Assembly: GCF_000208865.1 (NCBI RefSeq) | Contig: NC_018396.1 | Span: 5,946,514 to 6,010,513 of the forward strand | Length of the DNA: 64,000 bases | Direction of reading: 5' to 3' | From: Neospora caninum Liverpool | Lineage: Eukaryota > Apicomplexa > Conoidasida > Eucoccidiorida > Sarcocystidae | Part shown: positions 1 to 13,800 of the stretch, in pieces | How positions within the stretch are numbered: position 1 is the stretch's first letter | Layout: each line of letters starts with the position of its first letter | Notes under the pieces: model-generated | The model's database searches: none | Told to the model about the DNA's origin: nothing | What the model saw: the letters and a program-made list of their open reading frames with translations, nothing else | Program-made: the position numbers and the translations under genes

Positions 1-83
1 TTGTGAAAGCGGCTGCAGCCAGGGGTGAGAACGCAACTGTTTGTCAACTCGAAGGAAACGAAGGTGGAGCTGTTTGACCAGTT

Positions 84-308
84 CTAGCCAACACGAGTAG
101 GCTCCTCGCCGCGCCTCTTCTTCCGTCGTTTCTTCTTCGGCGCCGTGCACACTCGTGAGGAAGGGGTCTGCGTCGGCGTCACTGGCGAACGCTTGCCCGG
201 CTTCTTCGTTTTCGAGATCTGCGCGGACGCGCTGCCGATTCGAGACGCGGTCTGCAGGCTTCTTTCCCCCCATGTGCCTTCGCTCCCCTCGCCTTCTCTC
301 TTCGGCTG
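84..308 (-). CDS. Possible basic terminal exon of an unknown gene
   Basis: Read on the minus strand, a CAG acceptor (inside a TGCATGCAG word at about 309-316) is followed by an open phase-0 stretch of about 74 codons that ends at a TAG at 84-86. The product is polar and finishes with a strongly basic run, KKKRRKKRR, of the kind seen in nuclear localisation signals. I could not find a donor in the right phase that would join it to the nucleoporin exon ending at 1865, which already has its own stop. It may instead be the last exon of a separate gene. The reading frame stays open for some distance upstream with Arg-rich low-complexity sequence, so it may simply be a composition artefact. Confidence 0.2.
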   Translation of the reverse strand, partial: QPKREGEGSEGTWGERSLQTASRIGSASAQISKTKKPGKRSPVTPTQTPSSRVCTAPKKKRRKKRRGEEPTRVG

Positions 309-724
309 CATGCGCCGCGAGCAAGGAAGACACCGACAAGGAGGTCGAGTGGAATCTGCTCCTCCCGCCCGCGGCCGACTCGCCGCCGGGGGGAAAGAGC
401 GCGGCGGCGCGCCGTGTCGACGGCGGAGGAGACAACGCAGAGAACGGAGGCGACAGGGAAGACGAAAAGGAGAAAGAAGCCGGCGCGAGCGGATCGACTA
501 CGATGACGTAGGTCCGGAGAATAAAACACACGAAGGAGAGGAAAGGCAGAAGGAGATCAAGCTCCAGATGACTGGCGAGCTGGACGGCGTCGGCCAGGCG
601 GCCCGCGAATCCCTGGTGCAACCCAACACCGCAAAAAGACAAGAAAGAAAACGTGCAAACGAAAGCGGCCCGAAAAGGGGGCGAACCGTGTCGGGCAATT
701 ATCGTCGTGCATGAAAGTCGGTCC

Positions 725-741
725 TATATATATATATATAT
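725..741. repeat. (TA)n microsatellite
   Basis: Perfect alternating TA tract of about 17 bases in spacer DNA. Confidence 0.9.
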
Positions 742-1561
742 GTTACGCTCTGGAAAGAAATCTGAATGGAGATAGGCCACACGAGATAGAGAAACGGATG
801 AGGGGGGTTAAACTGGGAGGAGAGCCGCACGGACGGAGAAGGGGGAGAAGGAGAAGACGGGTGGCGAAGCGCTGAGAAGGACGAAACAGCGTGGAGAGGG
901 GGAGGGCCCGACACACGAGGGGATAAAAAGGAAGAAACACACGCGAGGGAGTCGAAGACACGAAACGGCACATAAGCGTGAGAAGCAGAAGAAACAGAGA
1001 TGAAGATGCCCCGGGGAAAGGTGACTCGGAGATAAACGGAAACGAGAATCCGGAAACGCAGCATCTGCGCGAGAGGAAGGACGACGCCAAGAGAGGCGGG
1101 AGCAAGGAACGGGAAATGAAGAGTCAGCGCCGCGGACAGTGCCTTTCCCGGAAGCGTTCCGGACAAACACGACAGATACCTCGGGTGTGCCGAGTGTGGA
1201 CTTGAAAGCCGGCTCCTGTTCGCGTTGCGCCTTCCAACGTACCAGTTGTACCACGACTTCTGCGCCCTCCAGGCTCCAGGGCTGGTGGCTGAAGACCTCG
1301 GCCGCGTCTGTCGTCTGGGAGAGAAGCAGCAGGCGTCCTCTGCAGAGAGAGGAAAGGACAAAGCGGGAACACATCGAACAGGAAGGGAAGCCGTGGTGCC
1401 AGCGAACCGCCGCCAGACATCTCGTCGGTTTACCGTCATATGTGGACTTTGGATAGGCACTCAAATGCACCGATCTCTACGTTATTCTGCCCGGCAAGGA
1501 CGAAGGAAAGGACAAAGGAACGAAACAGGAAAGATGAATGTACACGCGCAAAGACAGAAAC

Positions 1562-1586
1562 ATATATATATATATATATATATATG
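1562..1586. repeat. (TA)n microsatellite
   Basis: Alternating TA tract of about 25 bases, followed at once by two ATGCAT words. Confidence 0.9.
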
Positions 1587-1864
1587 CATATGCATCCACA
1601 GGTAGAGCGATGTGCGGATGCAGGGCGTGCGACGGGCGGGGCATGTTTCAAGCGAGACGGGCAGTTTTGAACTCTGTTTTTAAGAAGAGGCAAGCACGAG
1701 AAAAGAGGTAGACGGCTTCAAAAAGGCATTTACCACCTTGTTCCGTACGGCGACTGACACACATCCTCTGCCAGACACGGGATCGAGAGAGGTGACCTCA
1801 TCCCCCCCCTCCCAAAAATCCCCCGAGCAGAAAAGGCAGGCGCCACCCCACGCTTGCATGCAGT

Positions 1865-4800
1865 TTAGGTGACGGTGCCGTACCTGGTCAGTTCCACAAG
1901 TTTATTTAAGAAGGTCGTGGAAAATGCATGCGCCTGTGCTTGGGTTCGACGCCCCGCAGCTGCGGATCCCTCGTCATCCACCAGGAGTGTCGCCGTCGCC
2001 GGTACAAGCTGAGTGAACGCGGGCGGCTGGTTCGCGGAAGAGCTGCGTCGCCTGTTTTCTTCCGTTTCCTCTCCCTCCGGGGTGGCGCGTGCATGCATCG
2101 CCGCAGCGGGGGATGGAGCCGCGGAGAGAAACGAGGCTTCAGACAGAGCGGATGCGCGCGAAGAAGGCGAGGAGGCCCAGAGGTCGGGGAGGGGTGACGC
2201 AAACTGGTCAAGGTTCACGGGCGTGCTCTCGTCATCTGTCATGTCTTCGCCCTCGCCGGCTTCGTGCGGGTTAGGCGCAACCAGTACACACACGTCGCCG
2301 ACGGAGTCGGCCGTCGAGCCCGAGAGAGAAGGCGTGAGGGGAAGAAAAAGCGACGGAAGCACGGGAGGAAGAAACAGAAACGAAGACGACAAGCAGCACA
2401 ACAAGTTGCTGCACAACGTAAGGTCCTCGAGCACGGCCTCCAGGGACACTGCCGGATCAAACACGCGCTCGGAGAAGGTGGAATGAGAACGCGCGACGGT
2501 CGCTCGATTCCCGGATGCGGCTCGGCTCTGAAGTTTGTGAGGCCGTTGGATTTCTGCGCCTTGCCGCGAAAACAAAAAGCATGATCCAGCGAGAGACGCG
2601 CGCTCCGTCCCGGCGCAAGTCTAAGGCACACAGACGCAGACACATGAAAAAAAGAGAGGGGACCAGCGCCGAAGTTCACGTGTGCACATCGGGCGACGAC
2701 ACGAAGGGACAAGGCAGACGGCGACGACGGAAAAAAGCGCAACGACAATCCAAACACAAACGAGAAGTGCAGGTCTGTGGATGCTCCGCTTCCGGGCGGC
2801 GGCGGCGACCAGTAGCCGGAGCGGGGAGAGGGCTTTGAGAGCTCGCACCACACACCGCGAGGGCAGAGGTGGACGGTTCGCCGAAAAGCGAGAAGACGGG
2901 AAAGAGGAGAGAAAGGTGGAGACCGAGGCTCCTCGAAACGAACAACAAGAAGACCAGAAGAAAGGATGGAGGGAGGAGACCACACAGGAAGCGGAGACGG
3001 TGAAACGGGAGCGTGAGAAACGCGAAACAGACGAGGAACGTCACTGCTAGGGAATCAAGTTTTTCTGGTGCCTTTCCGTGTTCTCTTACTCGGAGAAAGC
3101 GTCCAGCGACACGAGACAGACGCGCATGCTGGGCCGATAGCGAGTTGGCTTCTGAGCGTGCGCCTTGCTGGCTCTCTGCCTCCTCTCTGCCGTCGCATTG
3201 GTGCCGCGTGTCACTCCTCGTCCTCTCTCCTCGCCCTGTCTCACTGTCTCTCCCCGCTCTCTCTCGCTCGCTTCTCCGCCGTGTCCCGGCTGTCTCAGCG
3301 TCCACCCGGCCTCGCCTGTACCCCTGCCGTGGCTTCCCCTGCCTCACGTCGCCTGCCTCTCTCCCAGGCGCGTCTCCGTCCTCGCCCTCGGTGCCGGTCT
3401 CCATCAGGCGCTGCAGCTCGCCAAGCCCCAGGAGGGTCCAGGAAGGGAAGTCGAGCTCTGCAACTGCCACGGCGTCCTCTTTCGCGCATGCAGAGGAGAG
3501 CGCGGCGGGCACGGCGGCGGCGCCCGAGGCGAAGGCACCCCTTCCTCGGTGACCCGTCACACTGTGAAGGTGGGCGTCTGAGAGCCTCGCTAGCCCCGGA
3601 GACGATGCCGCGCCCCCGTAGAGATACCCAAACACCGCGTTGAATGTCGGGGCCTCGCCAGCCCCACACAAAGGAGACAGGGGGCTGTGGGGAGACGACC
3701 CCGGGAAAGAAGAGAAGAAGGAAAGGAAAGAAGAGGGGCACGGAGTTCGGACGGCGGGCGCCGAGACGGGGGAAGCACACGACGCTCTGCGGAACCAAAA
3801 GGAACACGACGCACACAAGAGCATGCAAAAGGCTGCAAGAGAGGCAGAGACAGGTTGTCTTTGTGTGCTGCCTGTTTTCCCGACGGTTGTCGAGTGTGAA
3901 TGACACATATGTGCGCATGCACAAACCGAGGGCGGCATGTCGTTGTCACGCACGCTTCGTTCGCGACGGTTCTCGTGTTTCTTCGGCAAGAAGAAAAACA
4001 CACCCGTTCGCTGTGCGTGTGTGTGAGAGTGCGCGGCAGTGGCTGCCACCGCTTCTGGCGTCCTCCCGGCTGTTTCGCTCTTTAAGCAGACGCGAGAGGG
4101 TCCCACGAACTACGACCGGTCTCCGCGGCGAAGGCTCAACAGGGGTGGGAGGCGAGCGCCCTCGCCAGCGAAAAAAACACTCGAAACAGAGACAGCGGCA
4201 AACGATCGCAAAGACATAGAGGAGACCTGGGCAGAGCAAACTCACCGAATGGATGCCGCGTGAAGGAAGGCGAGCCGCACCGCGTCTTCGAACCGAGACG
4301 AGGCCAAAAGATCTTGTTTGAGAAGCTGAGAAACGGGCAGACAAGTTCTGGACGGTATACAATAGATGGCGGGACGCGACAGCGGGCGCCAGCCGAGAAG
4401 AAAGCGACAGGAGTTTCTTCCCCCAAGTGTCAATACACTTTTGCATGTCGTCTCCAGTCTCCTGCTTCCGTGCGCTTCGCGCTCCATGCTTTCTTTCGCT
4501 CGGCTGTCGTGCCGCTCGCGGTCTATCCGCCCTTGGCGTTGTTCTATTTAGGAGGCACACCAGGAGCAGTGTTTCGGGTATGCAGTTCTGCCATGTCTGG
4601 GCGCTATCTGCGCGTTCTTTAAACTGGGTATTTCGCGGATCGCTCTCGCGCTCTGACCTGCGCGGCCAGCTAGGGACAGGTAGATAGGGGCATCTGACTT
4701 TCCTGTGAGCGGACAGAAACCCGCGGTCTGCTCTCCACAAATGTTCCGCCCATGCCTTCCCCTTGTTCGCCGTCGCGTCCAGGAAGCGGCTGCGCTCCCG

Positions 4801-7800
4801 GTCCCACCAGCCACCCTATTTGTCTGTCTCTGAGCCTACCTCGTAAGCCTCCCGGGCGGGCCCCGTCGCTGCATGCGTCGCCAGAGCGGCCCTGAAGAGA
4901 ATCTGATCGATGAACAGATTGAGGCGTTTCGTGCATGCGCGCCTGAGAGTCTCGAGAGAAAAGTCGGCAAGTGCTTCTACTTCGGCTTTCTTTTCGACGA
5001 AGGCTGAGGCCGGCGCGAGTGAGCGCTGCCGATCCCTCGCCGGGTTTCCCGGCTCGGTTCGATTGCCATCCTCTTTGCCTGGGGAGACCGCCCCACCTGC
5101 TTCCCACGATCCGCGCCTGCTCCTCTCCCTGCGCTGTTTCGTCTCGTCTTCCACAGGCGCTGCCCCATCGGCCTCGTCCTCCGTTTCGTCTCTCTGCGGG
5201 TCGCCTCTTCGAAGCCGCGCCCGAATGACGAAGGCGAGGATCGCCAGCACGCCCGTCTCCTTGCGCTCAGAAGACAAACGGGGAAGGATTTCCAAGGCCC
5301 CGAAGAGCTGGCCGCAGGCAACGTAGGCGAGAAAGAGTTGGTTCCACACTTCGCCCTCGAAGGCCGCTGCGACGTTCTGGACAGGCCCCGGAGAGCGAGT
5401 TGGCGACGCGTCCCGGGAACAAATTGGCGAGATCAGGGAGTCAGGGTTGCGGGGGAGAAGAAGAGATTCTCTGGCCTCTGCAGCTGCTCTTGCTGCCGAC
5501 TGGAGAACCAGAGCTTTGAGAGACGGCGAACTCCGTGTGGCGACGGCGGAAGACGCCCTGCACTGAGCGACAAACGCTGAGGAACAGGGAAAGAGGGAAG
5601 AACAAGAGCCTGGCACGTGAAACGCGTCGCGTCCGCGGGGGCTGCCTGGAGTCTCTGAAACGGACCACGACGTGGCGGTGGGGTTGTGGAAGCGTGAAGG
5701 AAGAAGCAAAGGAGGCGGTGACGCTGTAGGGGAGGCAGCGAGAGATGGCGTGGCGGAAAACGGGAAAAACGCGTCGAAATGCCGAGACAGGCGCAGAAGG
5801 AGAAGCGCCTCGAGACTCTTCACGAGAAACCTGTCGTCGGCGGCTGGTGGACGCTGGTTCTCGCCATTCCTCAAAACACTCACACAACATCTAGCCAGGA
5901 AGCGCTCTTCTTCGTCCACGCTGTCCTGTTCCGTTTCGGAGCGGGCTGCGCTCGCTGTCGCATGGCCGAGATGGCGTGTTTTTGAGGGCGAGCAGGGAGA
6001 AAGGACGCGAAGGAAGGGGCGTAGGAGAGACGCGGAGGCAGCGGCAGAAGGGGCTGCGCAGAGAGTTGAGGCGGTTTTCTGGAGAAGCGAGAAGGATTGG
6101 CCTGTCTCGAGCACAGCGCCGAGAGCATGGCTGTGCACCTCAGATGCTGCGCGTCCCAAGAGGAGGAAGAAAACAGGAGGCGAAAGGGCGAACGAGGGAG
6201 ACGGCGAAGCGGAGGGGTGCGCGAAGAGAGATACACTCGTCAGCAGTACCCAGATCTGCAAAGCATGGGCTGCCACCCGATGCTCAGCGAGAGGGGACTG
6301 CGCGAGAACCGAGGCGAGGGTCTCAGATGCCTGCAGGCGTAGGAGAGGAGAGAACGCAGAGAAGAAATAGAGACAAGGATGAAAACGAGGAAACGGCGGA
6401 CACCACGAAAACGTGTAAGAAGCGACGCAAAGCCAAGGAAACAGACACAGACAGCGAAGCAGGCATCGCACGGCGCGAGGAGACGAAATGGTCAGGAAGC
6501 AACGGGCACTCGAAGCGCAGAGGATAGGGCGAAAAGGCAGACGCGACGAGACGCCCAGACGAAGGCACGGGCGAGCAGGCGCGAGAGCGAAGCTCGCCTA
6601 CATCGTTCCGCCACTGGGCAGTCGAGTGGATTCGCGATCTGCCAGCAAAAACCGGTGCGGTCGCAGCTGCGAGCTGTTCCCACACCGCGCAGGAACCAGG
6701 CGAGTGGCAGCAAACGGGCAGGGAAATGCGAACGAACAATGAAACCAGAAGGGATCCCGCAAACGCCCAGAGACAGGCAAAAACACACATCCACCGACGA
6801 AACATATGCAACGAGGTGGAAACACGGCCAGACCAGAAATATCGCCAGCGAAGGTTACCTCGGCTCTCGCGAGAAGCGTCGACGGCAAGGTATGCTGGCA
6901 AAGCGCGCGAAGGAAGAAGGCGAGGAACGAAGAGGTGTCAGCTGCATCTGCGCGGGGAGAGGATGTTTTGGTCTCTGTCGGGTCGGCTGCACAACGTGAA
7001 CCGAATGAGAGCTCGGAGTCCTCTGCGCCTTCCTCTCTCTCGTCGTTTCCCCACTTCTTCGCTCTGTCTCTCGCGCTCTCGGTTCTCTCTCTGCGCCGCA
7101 TAGTGGCCCGGAGAGCCGCCGCGTGGCCCGCGCGCCAAACGTGCAGAAGCAGGAGAGGGAACGCGGGAGAGAAGGCAGGAGGAAACGCGCACTGTGAAGC
7201 AGACGCACAACGCGTTGCGGGCGCACAACGGCGAGCAGCCGATGTACAGCCAAGCGACAAAAACGCGTCGGCTGGAGAAGACGGCCAGCGCGCATGAGGA
7301 CGGAGGCGAAACGCAGCGACTAGACCCGCGTAGACGTGGAGCTGCATACACGGGGAAAACGAGAGCGAGATATTTAAAAGACTGATGTTGACAGACGGAA
7401 GGGGAGCGCATGGACGAAACGAAGAGACCACAGTCGGAAAGAAGCGAAGAGCCACACAAAAGGCATATATGACCGTCGCCTACAAGCGTGGACGCACAGA
7501 CATATCTTCACATCTACGAAGGCCTATGTTTGTATCCGAAGGACGAAAACGGTTTGAACCCTAGAGCTCCGTTCAAGACCGCGGCGCGGCCTGTGAAGCA
7601 ACATGAAAACCAACGACAAAACTGCCCTCAAGGCATGCGCCAGGAGCGACAGAAAGCTTCTCTGAATCACGCTTCGCTACTTACTGAGCCGTCGATGCTT
7701 GTCTGAAGCGCGTGCAGGGACTGGTTCGCCGCCGCTCCAGCGCCTGGCGAGGTTTCAGCTCTGCCTGCGGGCGACGAGGAGCCATACGAGCGGGGGGAGA

Positions 7801-10800
7801 AGAAGCCGCCGGGCGACGCATCGCTTCGCGGCCGTCTTCGCTGGGCTCGCTCACTGTCTCCGGTGCGACCGCGGGTGTCTCCATCGGCGTCCTCGGACGT
7901 CGCAGGGCCGTGCACCGCTCGCCGGGACTCCAGGCCACCAGAGACACCCAACGAGACGCACGAGGTAGGAGAGGAAGAGCGGGAAGCGTCGCCGCGCAGA
8001 GCCGACCTCCAGGCTTGGGGGTCCGCTTCCAGAGAAAAGGCGTTCTTTCTCTCGAGAGCAGGGTGCGGGCTGCAGATGTGTCTCTGTTGCCTTCCCTGAG
8101 CCTGTGACTCGGGACTGCAGTCCCTACCATCGCCGGTGGCCAGGTGCGGGTCCCAGGACGACGCGGGAGAGCGACAGGGATCGAGCGAAAGGCGAACGGC
8201 GAGGCGAAACCTTTCGTTCTGCTCGAGGGCTCCGGCCGTGCCGATGTCCACGGGAGTCCCCGACGCAGCGAGGACGGCCGCAATCGCCCAGTCCGTGCTG
8301 GCTGCGAGAGCCGCGAGAAGAAAGTAGGAACCGACGACGGCGCTGCCGAGCGCAGGGCCCACCACGCGTGCTCCGAGGCGGGAGAAGGCAGAGAAGATAG
8401 CATCTTGGTACTCGGCAGCGTGGCTGCGTCCGCTCCGAGCCTGAGACGGCGCCGCGCGCCCCGAGTCCCCACGCGGCGACAGCAGCTCCTCCAGACGGCT
8501 GGCGAACGGCGGGTTGTCCAGCAGCCCCTCCGAGGTCGTCGCGGCGCACGCGTGTTGCCTCGCATGTCCCGGCGCCTCTCGTGGTCCCCTGGGAGGCAGC
8601 GCGACGGCCTCGCCGCTCGGCAGCCCCCGTCGAACAGGTAGGGCCGATCGCCCCCAGCAATGCCCACCCACGCTCGCGAACGGGAGGAGAGACAGGCAGG
8701 CGTCGAGGGACGAGGCTGGCGACGGACCGGAGGGCGACGCCGAACCGAGTTCTTTTCGAACAGAGGACGGAAAGAGGGAAAAAGAGAGAATGTGAGCTGC
8801 GCCACTTCGGTAGAGCGACGGCAACACTCGGTCGGAGCAGCCCTGCTGGGAGGAGACAGCAGCGCGTTCCTGGCCACTCCACGAGAGCGGAAAGAGCGAC
8901 GGGAGCGGCGGCGCTACACTCGCTAGGTCCAACCCGGGGGCCGGAGACTGGGGAAGCAGCGGAGGGGCGAGATGCCCGCGAGAAGGAGACTGGCGAAGAA
9001 GCGGCGAGAGCAGAGCGTCAACCAAGCGATTCACACGACTTCTGAAGACCAGAAAGGCGTCGAGAGGAGACTCTCCCTCGGCAGTTGAGGGGACGTCGAG
9101 CAGGCTGAAAAGCGCAACAGACGCAAACTCGACAAACGGACGAATGCGACCTGTGGAAGAGGAGACACCACGAGGCTGGCAAGGCGCCTACGATAACAAA
9201 GCCTCGGGGGCAGGGGGGGGGGGGGGCTGGAATAGAAGAATCGACCCACAAGAAGAGAATCCACTATTTGTATGGAGACAGAAAAACGAATATCCGTGGG
9301 ACCCGCTAGACCAAGAATTGAAGCGGGCGGGTTTTACGATGGAAGCCCTGTGTCTCACGTCCTTACCTTGTATCGGACTTCAGCAGGCGCAGTGCCGATG
9401 TAACGGAGGAGCAAGTGCTGAAAAGAGCACACCGGGTTTGTCCACGATTCTGGCGGTTCCTGTCTTTCGTGCTTTTCTGGCCGTCTTCGGCGCCTTTCCT
9501 TGTGTTGCTGCTGGGCGTCTCCCGCTGACTCGTCCCGCTTTCCCCTCTGCCTAGAACGCGGCGAAGAAGGCTCTCAACGTCGTCTAATCTTGGCACCCAC
9601 AGATCATGGATAAGCCATTCGTCTTCTGTGGCGCTGTCATCGGCGTCCACTTCACGTTCTTCTCGGCTGCCTTCTGTCTTTCCCTTTTGGCTGTTGCTCC
9701 AACTCTCCACGACACGTGCGAGGGCGAGGGAAGCTTCGAGTCGGAGACACCCGGCGAGCAGAATGCGCCAGGAAGGCGCAGACGAGAGGCGAAGGAGAGT
9801 TTCAATGGTTCGCTCGATCTCTCCTTCACTCTGCGCGCCTGGGTGGCCTCTCTGGCGGTCTGTTCCCCCTTCTCTGCTCCCCCCTCCAGTCCGAGCCCGG
9901 TCTTCTCGCGCCAGGCCACGGAAAACAGAAAACGCCGTTTCAGGGACCTCGCGTATGAGGATGCTTCTAGGCCACGTCGCATGCGTGTCTCGTGTGAGAG
10001 GCGATATCCCGCCCGTTTCGCGCTGCATGCACCGAAGAAAAAAACGCTGGAGAGCAGACAGATGCCAAGCTTCCAAAACCACCGGGTTCTCTTCATTCGC
10101 TTCCTCGTGGTCACGGCCCGTCACATGGAGCTCGTCGCCGACTGTCTCGTGTCGAATTTGATCTGTAGCCTTCCGCGCATCGTCAACCGGAAACAGAATT
10201 TGACGAGCGTGGACAGCTGCCGAGGCGACTGAGCACTCGGGAGGGTTGAGTCTCTCTGTTGCCGCGCGCTCTCTCGCTTCAGTCACTGGCAGTCTTAATC
10301 TGCTGGTGCTTCGCACAGCCCCGTTCTCCTCGCCATCGTTTTCGCTCTCGGAAGCGTCGCGGCTTTCACGCGCAGCCTGCAGCCCAGCCTTCCGACGGCG
10401 CGTAGGCCGCACCGAGACGCCGCCCCGTGAGGACGGGGACGAAGAGCGACGCGCCACGCGCTTCTGGACTGGACCGGGTTTCCCGGAGGGTTCGGGCTGC
10501 GCATGCAGCAAGAAAAAACATTCAGCGAGTGTGGCTTCATCTGGGATCCTGCTCCCTCCCTCTGGTTCCCCGCTGTCGCCCTCCGGCTGAGGCGTCTCCG
10601 CCTCGCTTTCGTAGCCTCGTTCTACACCACACGCTGCTTCGATGTCTGGTGAGAACCCTCGGTATCCGTTTTCGTCGGTGAGTTCTGCGCTCTCGAGACC
10701 GAGTGCATGCGCGTCCTCTCCAACCGCACGCGCCAGAGAGGCGAGTTGGAGAAGAATCGATTCTGGTAGAGACGTCGCTGGACGAAGCAGGGACAGCGAA

Positions 10801-13800
10801 GCCGCGAGGGGCCCGAGGGGGGAGAGAAACGAAGAAGTCGAAGGCGAGGCTTCACGGCAAGTGGACGAGTTTTGGACGACAAAGGCGGGAAGCGACGAAT
10901 ACGAGAAGATCATCGGAAGCGCACACGCCGTCTGTGTACCCTCCGGAGCAGAACACACTTTCGCGGCTTGGCATCTTCCCCCACCCGCCTCAATCCCAGC
11001 CTTTCTGTCCGTATCCAGCAAGCCTTCGTCGCCTTTATCCCGACAGTCGAGAATCCTCTTTTCTCTCTCCAGCTCCTCCCACCAGACCCGCGAGGCGCCC
11101 AGAAAGAAGCCGCCCGCCTCAGCTCGCCCAGACACAAGGAAGCGCAGTTGCTGGGCGTTTGACCTTTTCCATTTGCACGAGCCTTCGCGGTTCTCGCCAG
11201 CGACCGACGCGCACAGCGGCGCGAGCGCGGAGGAACCCGCATCCAGCGTGTCCACCAAGAATCGGCAAAGCACGATACTCGCGGTCACAGCAGCCAGGAG
11301 CGGATCAGCGAGGAAAGCGCGCTTGTCTTCTCGCCTCTGTGGCGAAACGGAACGGGACCGTGACCAAGAATGAGGAGGCGAACGAGAAGACGGCGAATGA
11401 GAAGGCGACGAGTTTCCCGACGCACGACCGCAGGCACACGAGTCGGCCCTCTGCACCGTGAGGAGGGTGACGCCCCACAAAAGACGCTTCAGAGAGACAG
11501 ACTCCGGGATCTGCTCCACGTCGTGGGGATGCGCCCGGTCACAGCGCGCTTGCCCCGGGTCTCTCTGCTCGGCGCACAGCAAGAACTGACAGAGCGAGGA
11601 GGCGGAACACGACGAGCCGCCCAAAGACGAGTCTGAAGGCTCCAAGGCTCTTGCGACCCACGCCAGGAGAACCGCCGCGGCCCGCCACCGGGAAGAGACT
11701 GTCCCGGGAGCCGACGTGTCCGGCGCCGCCCCCAAGGAGACCAGTGAGCGAGACCGGAGCGACCGCAAAGACGCAAGGAGGTGTTCGAGGCGAGCGCGAC
11801 ACGTCTGGGGACTCCAGATACCGCCGCTCGGCGGCTCCGGGGCGGGCGAGTGCGCGAGGGGGATGCGGAAGGCCGAAAGGGAAGGAAACGCGTTCTTTCT
11901 CCAAGGCGCCGAAGACGGGAGAGGAAACGCATGCACGTAAGTTCCCTCCCGACCGCTACGGCCCATTCCCACCACATGTCCCTGTCGAGAACTCTCTTCT
12001 TCACTGCTTCCCCACGGAAGTCGCCACAGGTGCGTGTCGGTCAGCAGCCACTGTCCCTCTGTTTCTTCCCGCGCTTGAGAAGCGGCGAGTGTACGCCCCA
12101 CATCGCAAGTCGTCCTCCTTGCCACTGGCCATCGATTTTCGCTTTGCCTACCCTGCGATGCGCCTGCTGCTTTGGCACCATCGCTGTGAGAAAAGGAAAT
12201 GCATTCGACGTAGGTTAAGGCGCATCCGGCCGTGCCCACAAGGCACGACTCAGAAGCCTCCTCCAACGTCGCTTCGCGGTCGTCTGCGTCTGCCTGCATC
12301 TCTGTGGTCTCCGCCGCCCGGCAGATGCCCCACACGCGCCATTCCAGCAGGTGGCTACGGCCCCGGCTGTCTACCACGGCGATCCACGACCTGCGTTCCG
12401 AGTTTCCCAGACCCTCTGTCTCTTCGCCCTCCCTCGCTCCCAGGCGCGCGTTCTCTGCAATCAGCAGTGTTTCCACAGGGAAGACGGAGCGCCGAGAGGT
12501 CGCGGCAGAGCCTGGCGAGAAGCCAGTTGGCTGTGCGGTGTCCCCGTCCGGCTGGCCGTGGCCGAAGCACGTCGCATAGTCGCCCGGAGGCGAGAGCCGC
12601 AGGACACGCCGCGCCAACAGGGAAAATGAGGAGCGACCAGGAGACACACCGGCCGAAGAAAAGGGCGACGAGTCGGAGCGTGAATGTGTGGGGACAGAGT
12701 CGAGTGTGCAAGAGACGCCAATTTGCCAAACACAGATTTCCGCGAGGGTGGCGGAAAGGGAAAACGGCGCGTCTTCTTTCTCTTCACTCTGCCCGTCAAA
12801 AGCACGAGCCGACGGAGAGAGACGTTGCGCACGACCGTGTTCGACCTCCGAACCCAAATGGTGCATGTGTGCGCCTTTCCTCCCGTCGCCTGCAAGGTCA
12901 GGCGCACGGCTGTCTTCGTCCGGCGCGTCACCGCCCCGGCATTCTTCGCACGTCTTTGCCCCGTCCAAGCTCTCGCCTTCGTCGCCCGCCCTCCCCGTCT
13001 GGTGACCCACGGGGCCGCAAGTCACCACAAAAATGGTGGCGCACGCAGACGCCTCAAGACTCGGCTCAAAGCCGCAAGATGGCAAAGGGAGAAGCGGACT
13101 CGGAGCCTTCGTTTCGTCCCTGCTTCGCCTCCGAAAGAGACACCATTTACCCACTTCTCGTTTCCCCCCCTGATGCTGTGCGAGTCGCCCGCCGCCCAGC
13201 CAGCCCTCGAACCCGGCGCTGGATGGCGCCAGCCGGGCCACAAACGTCGCACGCGCCCAGATGCGTCTCGTGTCCGCCACGTTCTTCTCTAGTCCGCGCC
13301 CTGATTCCGAGACGGAGCTGCCACGACAGAGGTTGTCTTCGCGGCCTCCACGTTTTGAGGCGTCGGCTGGTGAGCAGAAAGGAAGCGCGCGGAAAGGCGC
13401 AAAGAGACTGAAGACCCCTGCCTCCCCGTGGGGACGGCTGTGCGCAGAAGCGACTCGCGGAGGAGGCAAAGAAAAGGGAGCGGGAAGCCAAACAGCTTGC
13501 CTGTGCGGGCGCCGAGAGGCGCATGCAAAGGTCTCGGCCCCGCGCCCGTCTTCTGGGGCTCCGCTGGCTGCGGCTGCAGTCGCCCCTGCTGCTTGAGAAA
13601 CGCCGTCGGCGTGCCGTATCTCGCCCATCTCGCCTTCTGGGTCGGAAGCGCGCACGAGCGCCGCGTCAAGGCGCCTCTTTCCAGACCGGGCGCCGCAAGG
13701 GCTGCGTTGCTCCGTGGCCTCTGTGCCTTCGAAGTCGTCATGGGACTGCCGAGGGCGCTTCCGACTTTCTGGCCCGTCCCCGAGGCCTTCGTGGAGATCG

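Larger units (their letters stand above)
1..1864. other. Spacer and 3' flank at left edge
   Basis: Apart from a possible terminal exon at 84-308, I see no convincing coding sequence here. The open frames on both strands at 100-700 are Arg-rich, lack flanking splice signals and look like products of GC-rich composition. Two TA microsatellites lie at 725-741 and 1562-1586. Because the minus-strand nucleoporin gene ends at 1865, the right part of this stretch probably contains its 3' untranslated region. Confidence 0.5.

Noticed and set aside
11651..13411. Long open frame (586 codons) on the plus strand
   Set aside because: It lies opposite the main exon of the nucleoporin gene, is Arg/Pro/Ser-rich and has no splice or start support. 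It is a mirror of GC-rich codon use.
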